Positions 12,061 to 24,036 of a stretch of DNA of 64,000 bases are shown in pieces. Each line of letters begins with the position of its first letter. The stretch's first letter is position 1. Made by a program: the position numbers and the translations under genes. The notes beneath the pieces are model-generated. The model worked only from the letters and a program-made list of their open reading frames with translations, had not been told where the DNA came from and made no database searches. Where the stretch lies: NCBI GenBank assembly GCA_014529385.2, contig CM043943.1, positions 101,599,855 to 101,663,854 of the forward strand, written 5' to 3'. Source of the stretch: Adiantum capillus-veneris (Eukaryota; Streptophyta; Polypodiopsida; Polypodiales; Pteridaceae).

Positions 12061-13510
12061 AAATTCGACTGGTAGTGTGGTGTTTCCATCTTCTCCCTCA
12101 CAATACTCTCCAACCTTGTTTAAAGGTACTGGCCTAGTGTTTAGTTGAGGCTTGTCCAATTCTCTGATCCCTTCCTGAAATTTCGAGGTGGGGTCTTTCA
12201 CTCCAATTTTTTCTAGGAATTTGCCTACTGTGGTCCACATGTTTGGTCGTAACCTTAGGAGTTTGGCTAATGTGATTGTACATGCCACCGGGGTGGAAAA
12301 TAACTCAATCAATCCTTGTGAATCCATCACTTTTCTAGAAGAAAGTCTTTGAGATGGGATTGCTCTCACCTCAGACTTGGCTTCATACTCTCCTAGGTAA
12401 GAGGGTAGAGTTTTCAGCAAGTTTGGCTGGCTGTGCCCCGAACTAATTGATCCCTGGTCTCCTCCTTGTGAATGTATATCAAAGTTCATTTGTGATCTTG
12501 CCTCGAATTCTTCAATAGGAGGTAAGATATCATTTTTCTCTTTTCTCTTGCTATTCATGTGGTAACTCACCCTGTTAGCTTCATTGGCCTCATGGATTTG
12601 CTTCCAAAGATCATCTAGACCGTTACAATCCTTGCCCATTTTTGCCAATGTTTTAGGCTTTAACCCGTCACTTGCCTCATCTGTTGTATTTGGCACTATG
12701 ATAGGTTCTCCCCTAGACTCATAAGCATTCGCGAGTATTTCCTTTATTTCTACTTGTTCCTCTAAAGTTGGTTTGATAGGGGTTGGAGCTGGTACGTCAT
12801 GCCAATTTGCAGGTTTACCTAGCGGGTTTTCTATCAAAGATTGAGTTGTTTCAATCATCTTTCTACACATTTCCAACCTCTGTTTTTCTATTTCAGCATA
12901 TGGATATGTCATCCATCTTTGCTCTTGGGTTTGGCTCTTTTTGAGTCTGGCTTCATAAACTTTTAAAATTGCATCTAACTGCTCATTTACCTTGTCTTCT
13001 AGTACCGATCCTCTTGATCCTGCACTTTTGGGTTCTGCTATTTCCTTGGGTGCTATGGTTGCCGCAGTGTGTGAGCTTAGGCTACCTACATCCTCTAATT
13101 GTTCTAATCTAACCTTTGTGGGTTTTAACTCCTCGGATAGAGCAGTTTTCTCTCGTTCATTCCTGGCTTTCATACGCGCTTTTCTAGCTTTCCAAGTGCT
13201 TCTAGGATTTTTTGTTTCCGAACTTGGGGCATCGGTTTTTGGCTCTTCAATTATGGGTTCATTCTTCATTCTATGAACTTGGGCTCGTGTCACTTCCTGA
13301 ATAGGTATGATTGTCTCGTTTTCTAACCCTCCACTAGCAGGCACTGCTTCTAGCATGTTCAAGGTGGTTTTTGCTCCTTCGCTCGACTTCTTAGGGCAAT
13401 CAGGAATCAAATGAATAACTCCACACTCGATGCAATATGCGATGACTCTAATGATTTCATCATGAGGACAGTCTATTAGCCAATGGTCTCCACCACACTT
13501 GTAGCAGGGT
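11983..13510 (-). pseudogene. gag: E element gag C-terminal half: double zinc knuckle, acidic linker, PR start
   Basis: The 475-codon open stretch starts inside the second of two nucleocapsid knuckles. Reading down from about 13510, CYKCGGDHWLIDC is followed by CIECGVIHLIPDC. Both have CX2CX3HX4C spacing, one residue shorter than the usual CX2CX4HX4C. A charged linker (RKARMKARNEREKTALSEE) and the PYAEIEKQRLEMCRKM block follow, then the protease LDSG. The same frame extends upstream past an in-frame TAG at 13564-13566, so the annotated Met is not the true start. Confidence 0.8.
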
Positions 13511-13563
13511 CCTTTAGGCTGTTGAGGTGCTCCTTGAGCTCCTCTTTGTTGGTATGCATGTCT

Positions 13564-14180
13564 CTACCTGCCGATGCCTCCGTTGGCTATGAACAACAAT
13601 GTTCGTCCATCCAAGCTATATCTTCCTTCTCCTACTGCCTGTGTAGCTGTTGGTGGTCCTGTATTTCCTATCATGCTCCATGGTTCTGGTATTGAGGGTT
13701 CTTTCGGTGGATAATAGGCAGGATTTGTAGCATATGCATTAAGATCTTCATAACATGCATGCATAGGCACCAAAGCCTTATCTTCTGATTCGGTTACGGT
13801 TGGTGTGTATCTTATGCCGACTGGTCGTAATCCTGGTAGGGGTGGTTGTTGCCCCAACACTAGTTTGTGGTCTTTCTACACCCACAGGTCCTAGTAGGTT
13901 GCCTGCTTGATATCTAGGTATCCGTGAAACTTGAGGAGATTCTACCTGAGCTTGGGGAGTGTAAGGTCTCTCTCTCACATGGTTTGTCCCATGGTTTGTC
14001 CATTTGTTCAATAGCACACCACGTGGGCTGTTTAGCCTAGGGTTTGGCGTACAAGTTAATCTTTTTTAGCACTTCCTCAGCAAGTTTCTCTTGGTTTACA
14101 ACTACTTCTCCTTTCGGTGCTGTCTTAGAAGACTTGCTTCCACTTTGTTGTGAGGATGAATCATCGTCAAGATCCTTGAA
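13564..14180 (-). pseudogene. gag: E element gag middle region, frame-disrupted
   Basis: Two overlapping minus ORFs (14017-13778 and 13860-13564) encode a Pro/Gln/Arg-rich linker between the gag capsid-like domain and the zinc knuckles. A frameshift near 13850-13860 connects them, and the second ends at the TAG at 13564. The composition is typical of gag linkers. Confidence 0.65.
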
Positions 14181-14729
14181 CTAACCCTCTTTGTAGACCG
14201 CACAATTGTCTACAAGATAAAGAGCCTCCTTTGTTAACTCATTCAACGTCGTGCTCCTCTTCATATGTAAGTCCTTCTGGAGATCTTTATTCCTTAGTCC
14301 TTGGATAAATATAAGCATAAGTCTGGACGGAGTTGGCAGTTCTTCTAAAGGGCAGAACTTAACATATCTTTTTAGTCGTAAGGCTGCCTTTCGCATAGAT
14401 TCCCCGTCTTTCTGTTTGAATTTATGGATTTGTAAGACGGTATTATGAGCTATCCCCCTTTGTGAGAATTCCTCGATAAACTCATCAAACACCTCCTCCA
14501 TAGACTCAAAGTCACTACGCTCCACAGAGTCAAACCAAGTAGCAGTGTCATCCTCTAAGGCTAGTCCAAACCTTGCAAATTGGGTAGGGAAGTCTAACAC
14601 CTCTTCCGCTCTAATTACACGCACAAAGGCTGCTACATGGTCTTTCGGATCTCTGCTTCCTGTGTATTTCTTGTTTACCCATTTTTGCACTTGAGAAGGT
14701 CTAATTCTACGATGGCCTACAAACCTCAT
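14181..14729 (-). CDS. gag: E element Retrotrans_gag domain
   Basis: This 182-residue ORF has the plant Ty3/gypsy gag signature. It begins near QKWVNKKYTGSRDPKDHVAAF, followed by LALEDDTATWFDSV and EEVFDEFIEEFSQR, then FKQKDGESMRKAALRLKRY. These blocks match Retrotrans_gag (PF03732-type) order. It would form the virus-like particle shell. It is open across the domain, but downstream gag is broken. Upstream ORF 15653-15024 shares its frame, so it may once have been contiguous. Confidence 0.85.
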   Translation of the reverse strand: MRFVGHRRIRPSQVQKWVNKKYTGSRDPKDHVAAFVRVIRAEEVLDFPTQFARFGLALEDDTATWFDSVERSDFESMEEVFDEFIEEFSQRGIAHNTVLQIHKFKQKDGESMRKAALRLKRYVKFCPLEELPTPSRLMLIFIQGLRNKDLQKDLHMKRSTTLNELTKEALYLVDNCAVYKEG

Positions 14730-15023
14730 TATTGGATCTCCACGTCCTAATCGAGATATCTCCTCTGGTCTTCTGTAGTAGGCTAGTTCCTCTCCCAGTG
14801 GTGCTCCTACGCCATAATTTCTAACAGTTCATTGGGGGCATATGTTGATTCTCCTGGAACTGTTGCCCTTTCTACCTCCTCTAGGAGAATATGTTGGTAT
14901 TCTCGCGCGTATCTATCAAAAAAACTATATCCTTCCCCATAGCAATTTCATAAGAGAATAAGTAAACAACCTTGTCTTTGCTTAACTCGTTTGGGTAGGG
15001 TTCTTTGCAACGAAATTAAGAGA
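14730..15023 (-). other. Gap between E ORF1 and gag
   Basis: About 290 bases with the same reading phase as both neighbours but with stop codons. It is probably degraded coding sequence of the gag N-terminus. Confidence 0.4.
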
Positions 15024-15653
15024 CTATTCCCTCGCTCTCATGCTTGTAAATTCCCACATTCTCATTATAAGTTGAAACCTCGTTGTTTTCTTATCATACT
15101 TAAAAATTTCTCCAGGTCGATCAATGTTTGGAGGTGGTTCTTGAGTTTCTGAAACCATTTCTCCCTTCGCCAGGTTATCTCCATATCTGTTGTAATCTTT
15201 AGGGTTACTAACTATCAGATAGTGCTTCCCCTTTTCGTATCGGAATCTATCTCCATCATCATAGACTCGAATTATCTCCAGTATCTGAGCCGGTCTTTCT
15301 TGAATACAAATACAGTTACATCCTTGATAGTCAGAATAAACTAGGGCTCCCCTCGAGTTTGTTCCTTCTATGATCAGAGTGAACTTGGAATCATTCAAAG
15401 GATTAACGGAGGAGCTTCCTCTTGGCATTGGTCCATCATAAGTGAAACCTCCTGGCTGTTGACTACCCATCATGAAGAAAGATTTTTCTGATGAAGTGTC
15501 AGTATCACTACCCTCCTCAATAATCGGTGCTAGTAGATCTAGCCTAGCCTGAGTTACACTCTCCTCGGTGGACACTAAGCTACCTTGGTCACCTGCCACC
15601 TTTTGGTCTCTAAACATGTATCTTCGTGATCTTAAATTCATCAAACTTATCAA
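15024..15653 (-). CDS. E element ORF upstream of gag, unknown function
   Basis: A 209-residue ORF in the same frame as the gag ORF. It is acidic and Ser-rich at its start (EEGSDTDTSSEKSFFMM). A compact segment follows with GALVYSDYQGCNCICIQ and DGDRFRYEKGKHYLIVS. No domain is recognised. It may be the N-terminal part of Gag or a separate product like the extra ORF1 of Ogre/Tat elements. An adjoining minus ORF at 15835-15650 may be its leader end. Confidence 0.5.
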   Translation of the reverse strand: MISLMNLRSRRYMFRDQKVAGDQGSLVSTEESVTQARLDLLAPIIEEGSDTDTSSEKSFFMMGSQQPGGFTYDGPMPRGSSSVNPLNDSKFTLIIEGTNSRGALVYSDYQGCNCICIQERPAQILEIIRVYDDGDRFRYEKGKHYLIVSNPKDYNRYGDNLAKGEMVSETQEPPPNIDRPGEIFKYDKKTTRFQLIMRMWEFTSMRARE

Positions 15654-15835
15654 CGCAACTTATCACAATTCCAACCACTCACTTGGCAAAGGATCGGTCT
15701 CCGCATAACTTCTTGCTTTGCTGTTGAATATACCTGTAGAAAAGCGTTTAATTTCGGCAATTGAATCATAGCATTTAATCCACTAGAGGTTCTCTTAGTA
15801 ATGATTGGTATAATTGGAGAGTTAACCTCAACCAC

Positions 15836-17408
15836 TACTGTATTTTATACACTACTGATGTTCTAGATTAGGTCTGCTATTCTGGAACTGTACTTCCCTC
15901 GGATGTTGGTTAATTTACGTGAAAAGTCTAAATTCACTGTTTGCTCCATCAAAAGGTGAAACAAGATCCAATTCACTTCTGAAAGAAGTTCTGGAACCCT
16001 TAAGCCAAATGGAATCTTCATGTATAAGCCTAGTCGACTTTTTCTTCAATAGGCCCTAGGAGACATCGTACGCGTAGGATGTCTCCTGGTCTGTTTTGCC
16101 TGGATTCTTGCACTATGGATTCCCCTTGATGTGCTAATTCCACAACTATTTTTACTTTTTGATTTGGACACCTATAAGTTGGTCAATGGATCAGAAATCT
16201 GTTCTGACAGCCTATTGTTGGTCTTGATCAATCAAATCAACCCCAATTTGGACCAAAATTGACTAGGAGGCTTGCCTTAGGCTATATAACACCTTGCTAT
16301 GCCCACAGTCAGTATCCGGCTTCAATTTCTTGCTTTAGACATCCTACGCGTAGCATGTCTTTTTGCTCAGAATAGCTTCAAATGCAAAGCACAGACTCTC
16401 CTTGAAATGCTGATCACTTTGGTATGCTCAAAATTAGGTTTGGAGTGCAAAATTACACAGATGACATCCTACGCGTAGCCCCAGACTTGACCCACACCTT
16501 CCCCTTGATGTCAGCAACCCAGTGGTATGCTTAGATTTTGGTTTGGATTTCAAAAGTCCCCAATTTTAGCTATTCTAGCCTTTTTCAGTCAAATGTGCTA
16601 AAGTCTGCTTAGAACCCAATTTTCTCACCCAAATGAGATGAAACCTCTCTTAGTCACTCAATATATCATGCAGATCATGTTCATGCAGCCATCCTATGGT
16701 TTTGGTCTTAAAATAATGCCTTGACACAATTTGGGTAGGATGTCTCACAATTTCAGTGTATTGGGCCTTATCCTGTCAACATATGGTCAAATTTCCACTT
16801 TCCAGGTGAAAATAGGGTAAAACCTACCTTCTGAACACACTAGTCAACTCAAAATTCCAAAATTCCCACCAGATTAGCCTGTAGACATACTACGCGTAGG
16901 ATGTCTCCTGGCTTAAAATCATTTTTTTTCCTGACCGAAATGCTCCTAATGCTCTGCACCTCCATCAGAAACACTCACAGCAACTTTTGGACTTCACTTT
17001 AGCTTTCAAACACACTTTTGCGTCTTTTACAACCTTGTGATGAATCTAACAAGCAAGTATACATGCATGAAGTGCTCTAGATCTTGAATCATGATGTCCT
17101 ACTTACTCTACTCCTACTCCTCATGTGAAATGGTGATAATGGTGTTTTGGTTGCTTCCTGGCCTCTCCAGTCTCTAAAGCTCTCCTTCCACCGCTTCCAC
17201 CACTCCAACTCCTACTCTTTACAACACCACTCAACTAAAAAATACCTAAGTCGAAGGATCTAGGCCAGACACACGCTCCCTAGACTCCCTCTAAGACCTA
17301 GAGAGTCCTCCACCCTCTGATCCTATCTAAATGTAAAATGAGACTCTTGGAAAGCCAAAGAATCTCTATCCTCAAGGACTAGTCTCGGTCACCTACCTAA
17401 GGTTTTCG
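15836..17408 (-). other. E element 5' leader with palindromes
   Basis: Long non-coding region between the ORFs and the primer-binding site. It carries palindrome copies at 16062-16083, 16338-16359 and 16884-16905 and a truncated one at 16463-16478, each with one or more changes. The stretch around 16800-16900 aligns with the A leader at 54770-54870, showing that E and A share leader ancestry. Confidence 0.8.
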
Positions 17409-17426
17409 TCCCCGGCAGCGGTGCCA
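17409..17426 (-). promoter_or_regulatory. Primer-binding site of E, tRNA-Asp type
   Basis: Minus-strand TGGCACCGCTGCCGGGGA. It lies one base inside the 5' LTR. It is complementary to the tRNA-Asp 3' end with two mismatches over 17 bases and is the same type as in A. Confidence 0.8.
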
Positions 17427-17427
17427 A

Positions 17428-18354
17428 TGTTGGACGGATACGCCGCGATGGACGTCAGCACAGCGAGAACTCACCTAACAAGATTTGTCATCTAGGACGA
17501 AGCTCGACCCGCAGGTGCATGGAAGCAAGCATAGGGTGTCAACCTACACTCGATTCGACTCCTAACTAATTCCTACAGAGGTCTCTACCTAATGTCTAAG
17601 CTACAGTCTTCAGGAGTGCATAAGAAGAAACTTCCTACAACGCTTTCTAGAGCCGAATACCCAGCAAACAATCTCGAAACACCACAGAACTTGAAGGAGA
17701 CCCTACTAACACCAATAGGTCGCTCTCCCTAAGGTGTATGAACCAAAATCCCAACCCAAAACACCTGGTGCAAAATCACGTAGGATGTCTCGTCGAAATT
17801 TGCAGGTTGTCGTTTCCAAAATTGAAAGTGCCTAATGTGTAGCTCTACTCAATGCGAACGCATGGATATGCTGTAATGCGAAATCGGACAACGTATACTC
17901 ACCGAATACCCAGATGTGGCTCGTAGATGGAGCCCGCAAAACCGGACCGTACGCGTGCAATGTAGGTATTGGCGCGTAGCTCGCGTCAGGGGCAACACGT
18001 TGCACTTCTCTGGACTCGATTCTGACCATCGGTGCGCGCATAGCATCAAGATGAAGCTCTCACTCTCTCTCGTACATAGTACAGTCACTCACAGACTTCA
18101 AACTTTTTAAAATGACAAAAGGTTCTTCATTTCATTCAAAAAATGGTATAAATACCTTACAATTCTCAAACGCTAATGTTCCATCTTAACTATCTACTCA
18201 ATCTAAATGTCAAAACTCGGATACAATCTGGAAACTTCTGTAAGCCTCGATATTTAAAAGGTGTAATGTCGGGTTTTCTCAATAAATGAATAACTACAAA
18301 AAATGATAATCTTTCGAGTAGTCAATTTTCGTAGGGTGTGCCCAGCTTCTAACA
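17428..18354 (-). mobile_element. E-family (type B) 5' LTR, 927 bp
   Basis: It starts TGTTGGACGG and ends CTTCTAACA. It is 927 bp, the same length as the copy at 23058-23984. The primer-binding site on its left makes it a 5' LTR for minus-strand transcription. GGTATAAATACC near 18150 offers a TATA-like element on either strand. CACGTAGGATGTC at about 17777-17789 is half of the leader palindrome. The right flank is repeat D. Confidence 0.88.
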
Positions 18355-18470
18355 CTCTCTGATCTAGCCTTGCTCTTTGACATACCATCTTTCATTTGGA
18401 CCCCTTTACCATCGGCCCCGTGTTGAGATGGATCTGAAAGCGCATGTCTGTATTCTAACCCTTGTTCCTG
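18355..18470 (-). repeat. Repeat D, right-hand part
   Basis: After the LTR the sequence matches the complement of about 245-355 (GCTCTTTGA, then CCCCTTTACCAT, then GTTGAGATGGATCT). It therefore continues the D copy whose other part ends at 23057. The LTR lies at the same point of D in both places. Confidence 0.65.
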
Positions 18471-19327
18471 TTTATTCTCCCACGTTAAATTATCAGTTTA
18501 ATATGAGAAAATCATTTGGGTTGGTTAGATATTAGATTTTATGACATATGTGATTGTATGTTCATGTATCTCTTCTACATATAGTGTCTGTAAGTCTGAA
18601 AGAAAGAGTAATTAAACTAATACTAAGCTTAGATATTTTTTTAGAAGCGCCACACATTGTTAAATCATATATTTGTTCTCTTGTATTGATTTCTCCAATC
18701 AAAACATAGGCTTTGGTCCTGCATATTCCTTTTGCCATGATTTAATAGACTACAGATGCCACCAAGGGCTTGCTCTAGTATGTGAAGAATAAAGTAGACT
18801 AGTTGCTATACTTTTGGGCATTGGAGAAAACTAGGCTGCATACAAAACATCTCTTGCCATGAAAATAGAGTATCCACCACCATTGTGAATGGCATGTGCA
18901 TGCACGACCACATCACAGATCTTGATGGTTGTGCCTTTTCTCTTCTCTTACGTAAAAGCACTACCTTTTGATGTGTATGGCAACCATACAAATCCATCAT
19001 CTAGCACATCTTGTCCAATCTTGTCCAGCTCATTATCCTAGTTAAATTTCTCATATATCTTGTTGCTAGAGTTGAGGTCACCTTGGTTTTATTTAAATTT
19101 TGACTAGCTTGTTTGCATGGCAAACTAGCCCGAGCCGGTTGCAAGCCAACTGTAGCCAACAGACAGTTGTTGACCAAAAAGTTAACACATTCTTAAGACA
19201 AGCATTTCAAACACAATATCTCTCCCTCTGCATGCGCATGCCTCACCTATATGCTATGTGTGTTTGCTTGCAAACCTAGCAACCTAATCCTACATTAGGG
19301 TTGTGCATTTGCACCTCAACAAACAAA

Positions 19328-19367
<40 letters not shown>

Positions 19368-20619
19368 GGAGAATATGAGGAGAATTCAAATTCAAAAATG
19401 TGGGCCATCAACTTAGCACTATTATGTGAGGATGGTATCCTGTATCTCTCTACTCTGTGTGAGCTCAAAGAGCCTTTACCCATACTGTGATTGTTATAGG
19501 CTACAACAAGAGGAGAAAAATAAAGAAGTAAATTTGTTCTAGGTAACATTTTCCATCATGTGCCAAGACCTCTTAGGAATTCCTTATGGATTTATATCAT
19601 TACATAGATGCCCATATTATCTCTTTTCTTTAACAGACTTAGAATTCCAAATGGAATGCCTTTGTTTCTTGCCTCTCCCTTGCCTAACCTATATATAATC
19701 ATCATCACAACATCTATTGCCTCCCTCTATTATGTATCCCACCATCCTCTTCAACAAAAGATGTTTAGTCTCTTTACATAAATCTACCATAACATGAGCA
19801 AGGCCACAAACATTTAGTTGGCATAGAAATAGTTGAAGAGATGTAAAGCCAAGCAATAAAAATTATAAAGGGTACATATGGCCTATCTCTATCTCTATCT
19901 TTCTCCATATCCATCTCGACCCTTCTAGCCAACGATCCTATGTATAATAGAGTATTTCCTTTTAGATCTTATCATAGGCCTTAATATGCACATTTTATAT
20001 TTAATGTCATGAAACTCTTACCTCTTGTAGTAGGGAATATGTATTTGTTGAACTAGATATATATGCAATAAGTTTTGAGGCGTGTATCATGAACGTGTGT
20101 AGTACTTGTAGCACCTCTAAGTTTTGCTTATAAGGAGTTTGATAATTAGATCTTAAACGATTAATAGATGGCACACTCTCTCCTTTGAAAGTAACCACAA
20201 TACTATGAAGAATTTTCTTGTGAATAGAACTTGCACAAATTCCTATGGAACTTCTTCCCAAGTGAGAATCAAATGTATAAGTGGAGTGCTTTACCTTTGA
20301 GGGGAAAGTATCACCACATGAACGATCTTCTCAAAACAAAAATTTTCTAAAATTCAAGAAAATGTTGTAGACAAATGCCCAAACTTGGGTATTGATTCTG
20401 TCAAGATCATTTGCCAAGGTATGAGAGTTACAATGCGGTTTAATGATTATTTTTAAATATGTAAATATGACTTCTTTTTAAAAAAGACAACTTAAAATAA
20501 ACCATGGTACATGCATATCAAAAGTCATATAATAAAATAGCTAGATTTAAGGTCTTTGTGTCCAAAAAATACACAATATTGTTAATCCTTAGTACCAAAT
20601 AGCCACTTTATTGTGATGA
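18471..20619. other. No gene seen; microsatellite inside
   Basis: AT-rich sequence without coding character. An AC run lies at about 19330-19365 and generates a spurious Cys-Val repeat ORF. The rest shows no recognised repeat. Confidence 0.5.
19330..19365 (+). repeat. (AC)n microsatellite
   Basis: About 18 uninterrupted AC units preceded by AAAC AAAC. Confidence 0.95.
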
Positions 20620-20960
20620 AGAAAATCATGTTTTCTATATAGTAAGTATGTTGGACCTAACACTTACTACTTGAAACTAGCAACTACATATTTACTATAT
20701 TGTAATTGCATTGGACCTATCATTTGCTACTTCTAAATAGCAAGTCAACGTAGTTACTATATAGTAATTATGATAGACTTAAGATTTGCTACTTCCAACT
20801 AGCAACTCCACCTAGTTGCTATATAGTAATTGCATTGGACCAAGGAGTAACTACTTCTTTCTAGCAACTCCACATAATTACTATGTAGTAAACATACAGG
20901 TACTTGGGAGTTCCTAGTTCCAGTTAGCAATTATAGACTTCCTATATAGGAAACTATGAC
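20620..20960. repeat. Tandem array, about 61-bp unit
   Basis: About five degenerate units, each with TTGGACC, then a TTTGCTACTT-like segment, CTAGCAACTCC, and TTACTATATAGTAA. Spacing between successive ACTATATAGTAAT motifs is about 60-62 bases. Related motifs occur at 4560-4910. Confidence 0.7.
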
Positions 20961-21191
20961 TTTTCTAGTTCAATACAACAAAAATCTCCTCACTTGCTTT
21001 TTCAATCTAGGAAGTACATGAAACACAAACTTAATTGCTATATGGTAACATGTCAAAAGCTCCTTGTGACCTAGTTATGTGAAACCTCATCTATCCGCCA
21101 AAATCCACCTTGTAAACCAAGATCTCACCTTCTCATGTGTTTCTGAGAGCCTAAACACTCTTTGTATGGTTCTTCACAGACACGTCCAAAC

Positions 21192-21193
<2 letters not shown>

Positions 21194-21240
<47 letters not shown>
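21194..21240 (+). repeat. (GT)n microsatellite
   Basis: An uninterrupted GT run of about 23 units. Three overlapping minus ORFs with His-Thr repeats here are artefacts of it. Confidence 0.95.
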
Positions 21241-21243
<3 letters not shown>

Positions 21244-21976
21244 CGTGGATGAAGAGAAACCTCTTGCTGCTCAACAATTGAAAAAATCTCGTTGAAGTCA
21301 TTGAAAGAGTCGTGGCATTTGATCTCATCTTTCTCCATGTCGCCAAGGTGGCAGTTCATAGCCACAAACACCCACAGTGTGTTGATATGCTGCTATGCTC
21401 CATACCGGCCAGTGAATGTAGCTGTGTGTGTCTGTGTGTGTGGGTGTATGTGAGAGAGAAGTGCCATTCCAGTCAAGCGTGCGCGTAATATTAAACATTA
21501 CATCTCTTATTAAATATAGCCGACTGTCAAGGGGAGGCCCAATCGTCAAAGGTGACTAATGAGGGAAGCTGAGAGACTGCATAGGCTAGGGTGGCTGAGC
21601 TCGAGGCTTGGAGAGAGTGGACTGCGGATTGTAGGAGATTGAGATGGGTGAGAACTTTTCCATGGCACACGCCTCACCCGTGAGTCTCCTCACTGTCTGT
21701 GTGACAATACGTAGATAAGTGGCCGTAGGCAGAACAATAGGTAGCCGAGGGTTGGTATGGGGAATTGCAATCCAGGGAGCAGCTGAATTGAAGGAGCACC
21801 TCAGGTGGGTGCAGTTCATCTCACCCTTTCCAAGCTGGTAGCCCGCACGTCAAGGGTGCTAGCTAATGCACTCCCGCAAGCCGAGGTAAGTACTTTGTGC
21901 TCGCGAGTGTGCTCCCACTGGCCGAGGTGATCCATTACTCCTTACTCCCAATGCATGGCAGACGGTCGGTCGCCTC

Positions 21977-22002
21977 TGTGTGTGTGTGTGTGTGTGTGTG
22001 TG
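21977..22002 (+). repeat. (TG)n microsatellite
   Basis: About 13 TG units. Confidence 0.9.
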
Positions 22003-22369
22003 CACGTATGTGCGCGCAGCCAGGAGACGCAGGGCACACTAGTCGATTGATGTTGCTTCTCCCACGTGTCGGGGAGGGGGGGTGGGCAATCCCTCCCCCT
22101 TTTATTATAGTATAGATAGATAGAGTACTGTTTAACTTTACATTGCTAAACTCATAAGTCTTTGTGTTTTTATTTTCTAGTATGTCAATACTTACATTTC
22201 ATTTTCGCATTTTAAATTAAGTGTTCCTTAAGGTTTTCTTTGAGTCAATGACACATGGAGGGTCTCTCCTTCTTTGAAAAATTTAAGTTGCTTCATATAT
22301 AGTATAGAAATATATAAGGCTATGATAAGTTCAAGAAAGTAAGTCGAGTTTAAGTGACCCCAGAAGCAT

Positions 22370-23057
22370 GCCCCTAGCTTCCTTGGTCGACCCCCCCTTG
22401 TAGCTCATGCTTGAAGATCATTGGACCCTTGCAAGACTTACCAATCACATGCAGGATGCATTACAAGCAACAAGGGTAGTCTTGGGACAAGTGTCCCCAT
22501 TTCCCCTTTGAGAGAGAGGACTTGGTAAATGCAAAAACAATAAATTAAATCCACTAGATTATCAATGGACCCCTTGGAAGGCCAAACAATAGGCTTTAGG
22601 CACACCATGCAGGCAACATGAGGAGGAGCTTGACAAGTGTCCCTTTTGCTTTCTTTGTACCAAGATTGCCTTGGGTGAGGGTGTGTGTGTTCTCTCTCAT
22701 CCCCCTAGCTTTAGGGCTCTCCCCCTCTCTTGTAAAGATGGGATTTGACTTTTTGGACACCTTACCCCCAAGCACCTTAGTTAGAAAGCATGACAAAGAA
22801 CCTCAAGCCTTGGTATAAGTGTTCCCACAAGCACCTCATGCTCCCTAGTCGGCAAACATGACAAGCACCTCAAGCATCTTAGTCATCAAGCACGACAAGC
22901 ACCTCAAGCACCTTAGTCATCAAGCACGATAAGCACCTCAGGCTTGGGCCAGGTTCCCACCTCAAGCTCAATCCTAGCTCACCTAATGTCAAAGGACTTT
23001 TTAACACTAATCTTTGGAGGTCTTTAATAAAGCTAACCCTAAGGTCTTTAAGCTCCA
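22370..23057 (-). repeat. Repeat D, left-hand part, inverted
   Basis: Reverse complement of about 350-1110 of the first D copy, including the CAAGCACCTCAAGCA minisatellite (22820-22950). It is cut at 23057 by the type-B LTR. Confidence 0.7.
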
Positions 23058-23984
23058 TCTTGGACAGATGCGCCGCGACGGACGTCAGCACAGCGAGAAC
23101 TCACCTAACAAGATTTGTCAGCTAAGGACAAAGCTCGACCCACAAGCGTGTGGAAGCAAGCATAGGGTGTCAACCTACACTCGATCGACTCCTAATTAAT
23201 TCCTACAGAGGTCTCTACCCAATGTCTAAGCTACAGTCTTCAGGAGTGCATAAGAAGAAACTTCCTACAACGCTTTCTATAGCCAAATACCCATCAAACA
23301 ATCTCGAAACACCACATAACTTGAAGGAGACCCTACTAACACCAATAGGTCGCTCTCCCTAAGGTCTATGAACCAAAACCCCAACCCAAAACACCTGGTG
23401 CATAATCACGTAGGATGTTTGGCCAAAATTTGCAGGTTGTTGTTTTTGAAATCTAAAGTGTCTAATGTGTAGCTCTACTCAATGCGAACGCGTGGATATG
23501 CTGTAACGCAAAATCGGGCAGCGTATCCTCACCGAATCACCAGATGAAGCTTGTAGATAGAGCTCACAAAATCGGACTGTACGCGCACAATGTATGTATT
23601 GGTGCATAGCTCTCGTCGGGGGCAACACGCTGCACTTCTCCGCACTCGATTCCGACCACCGATGCACGTGCAGCGTCAAGATGAAGCTCTCACTCTCTCT
23701 CGTACCCAGTACGCTCACTCACAGACTTCAAACTTTTTACAATGACAAAAGGTTTTTCATTAAGGTCAAAAAGTGGTATAAATACCTTACAATTCTCAAA
23801 CCCTAATGTTCCATCTTAACCATCTACTCAATCTAAATGTCAAAATTGGGATACAATCTGGAAACTTCCGTAAGCCCCAATATTTACAAGGTGAAATGTC
23901 GGGTTTTCTCAATAAATGAATAATTACAAAAAATCAGAATCTGTCAAGTAGTCAATTTCCATAGGGTGTGTCCAGCTTCTAACA
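23058..23984 (-). mobile_element. E-family (type B) 3' LTR, 927 bp
   Basis: Closely similar to 17428-18354 and of identical length. The left end is mutated (TCTTGGACAG for TGTTGGACGG) and the right end is CTTCTAACA. A polypurine tract lies immediately on its right, so it is the 3' LTR of a minus-strand element whose body extends right. The left flank (D, ...CTCCA) and the right flank of 17428-18354 (CTCTC..., D) abut the same point in D, although no clean 5-bp duplication remains. Confidence 0.88.
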
Positions 23985-23996
23985 CTCCCCCCCTCC
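23985..23996 (-). promoter_or_regulatory. Polypurine tract of E 3' end
   Basis: On the minus strand this is a GGAGGGGGGGGAG-type run directly before the LTR start TGTTAG, where plus-strand DNA priming would begin. Confidence 0.8.
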
Positions 23997-24036
23997 TTGC
24001 TCATGTCATCCCCAACATTGATGTTGAGCTGCTTCT

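Larger units (their letters stand above)
20961..22369. other. No gene seen
   Basis: Apart from microsatellites at 21194-21240, about 21420-21450 and 21977-22002, no coding region or known repeat is evident. A short inverted relative of 4590-4650 lies near 21040-21110. Confidence 0.45.

Noticed and set aside
19316-19549. ORF with Cys-Val repeats, and His-Thr repeat ORFs at 21125-21549
   Set aside because: They are translations of AC/GT microsatellites.
23058-23984. Solo LTR
   Set aside because: A polypurine tract and coding body lie immediately to its right, so it is the 3' LTR of an element.
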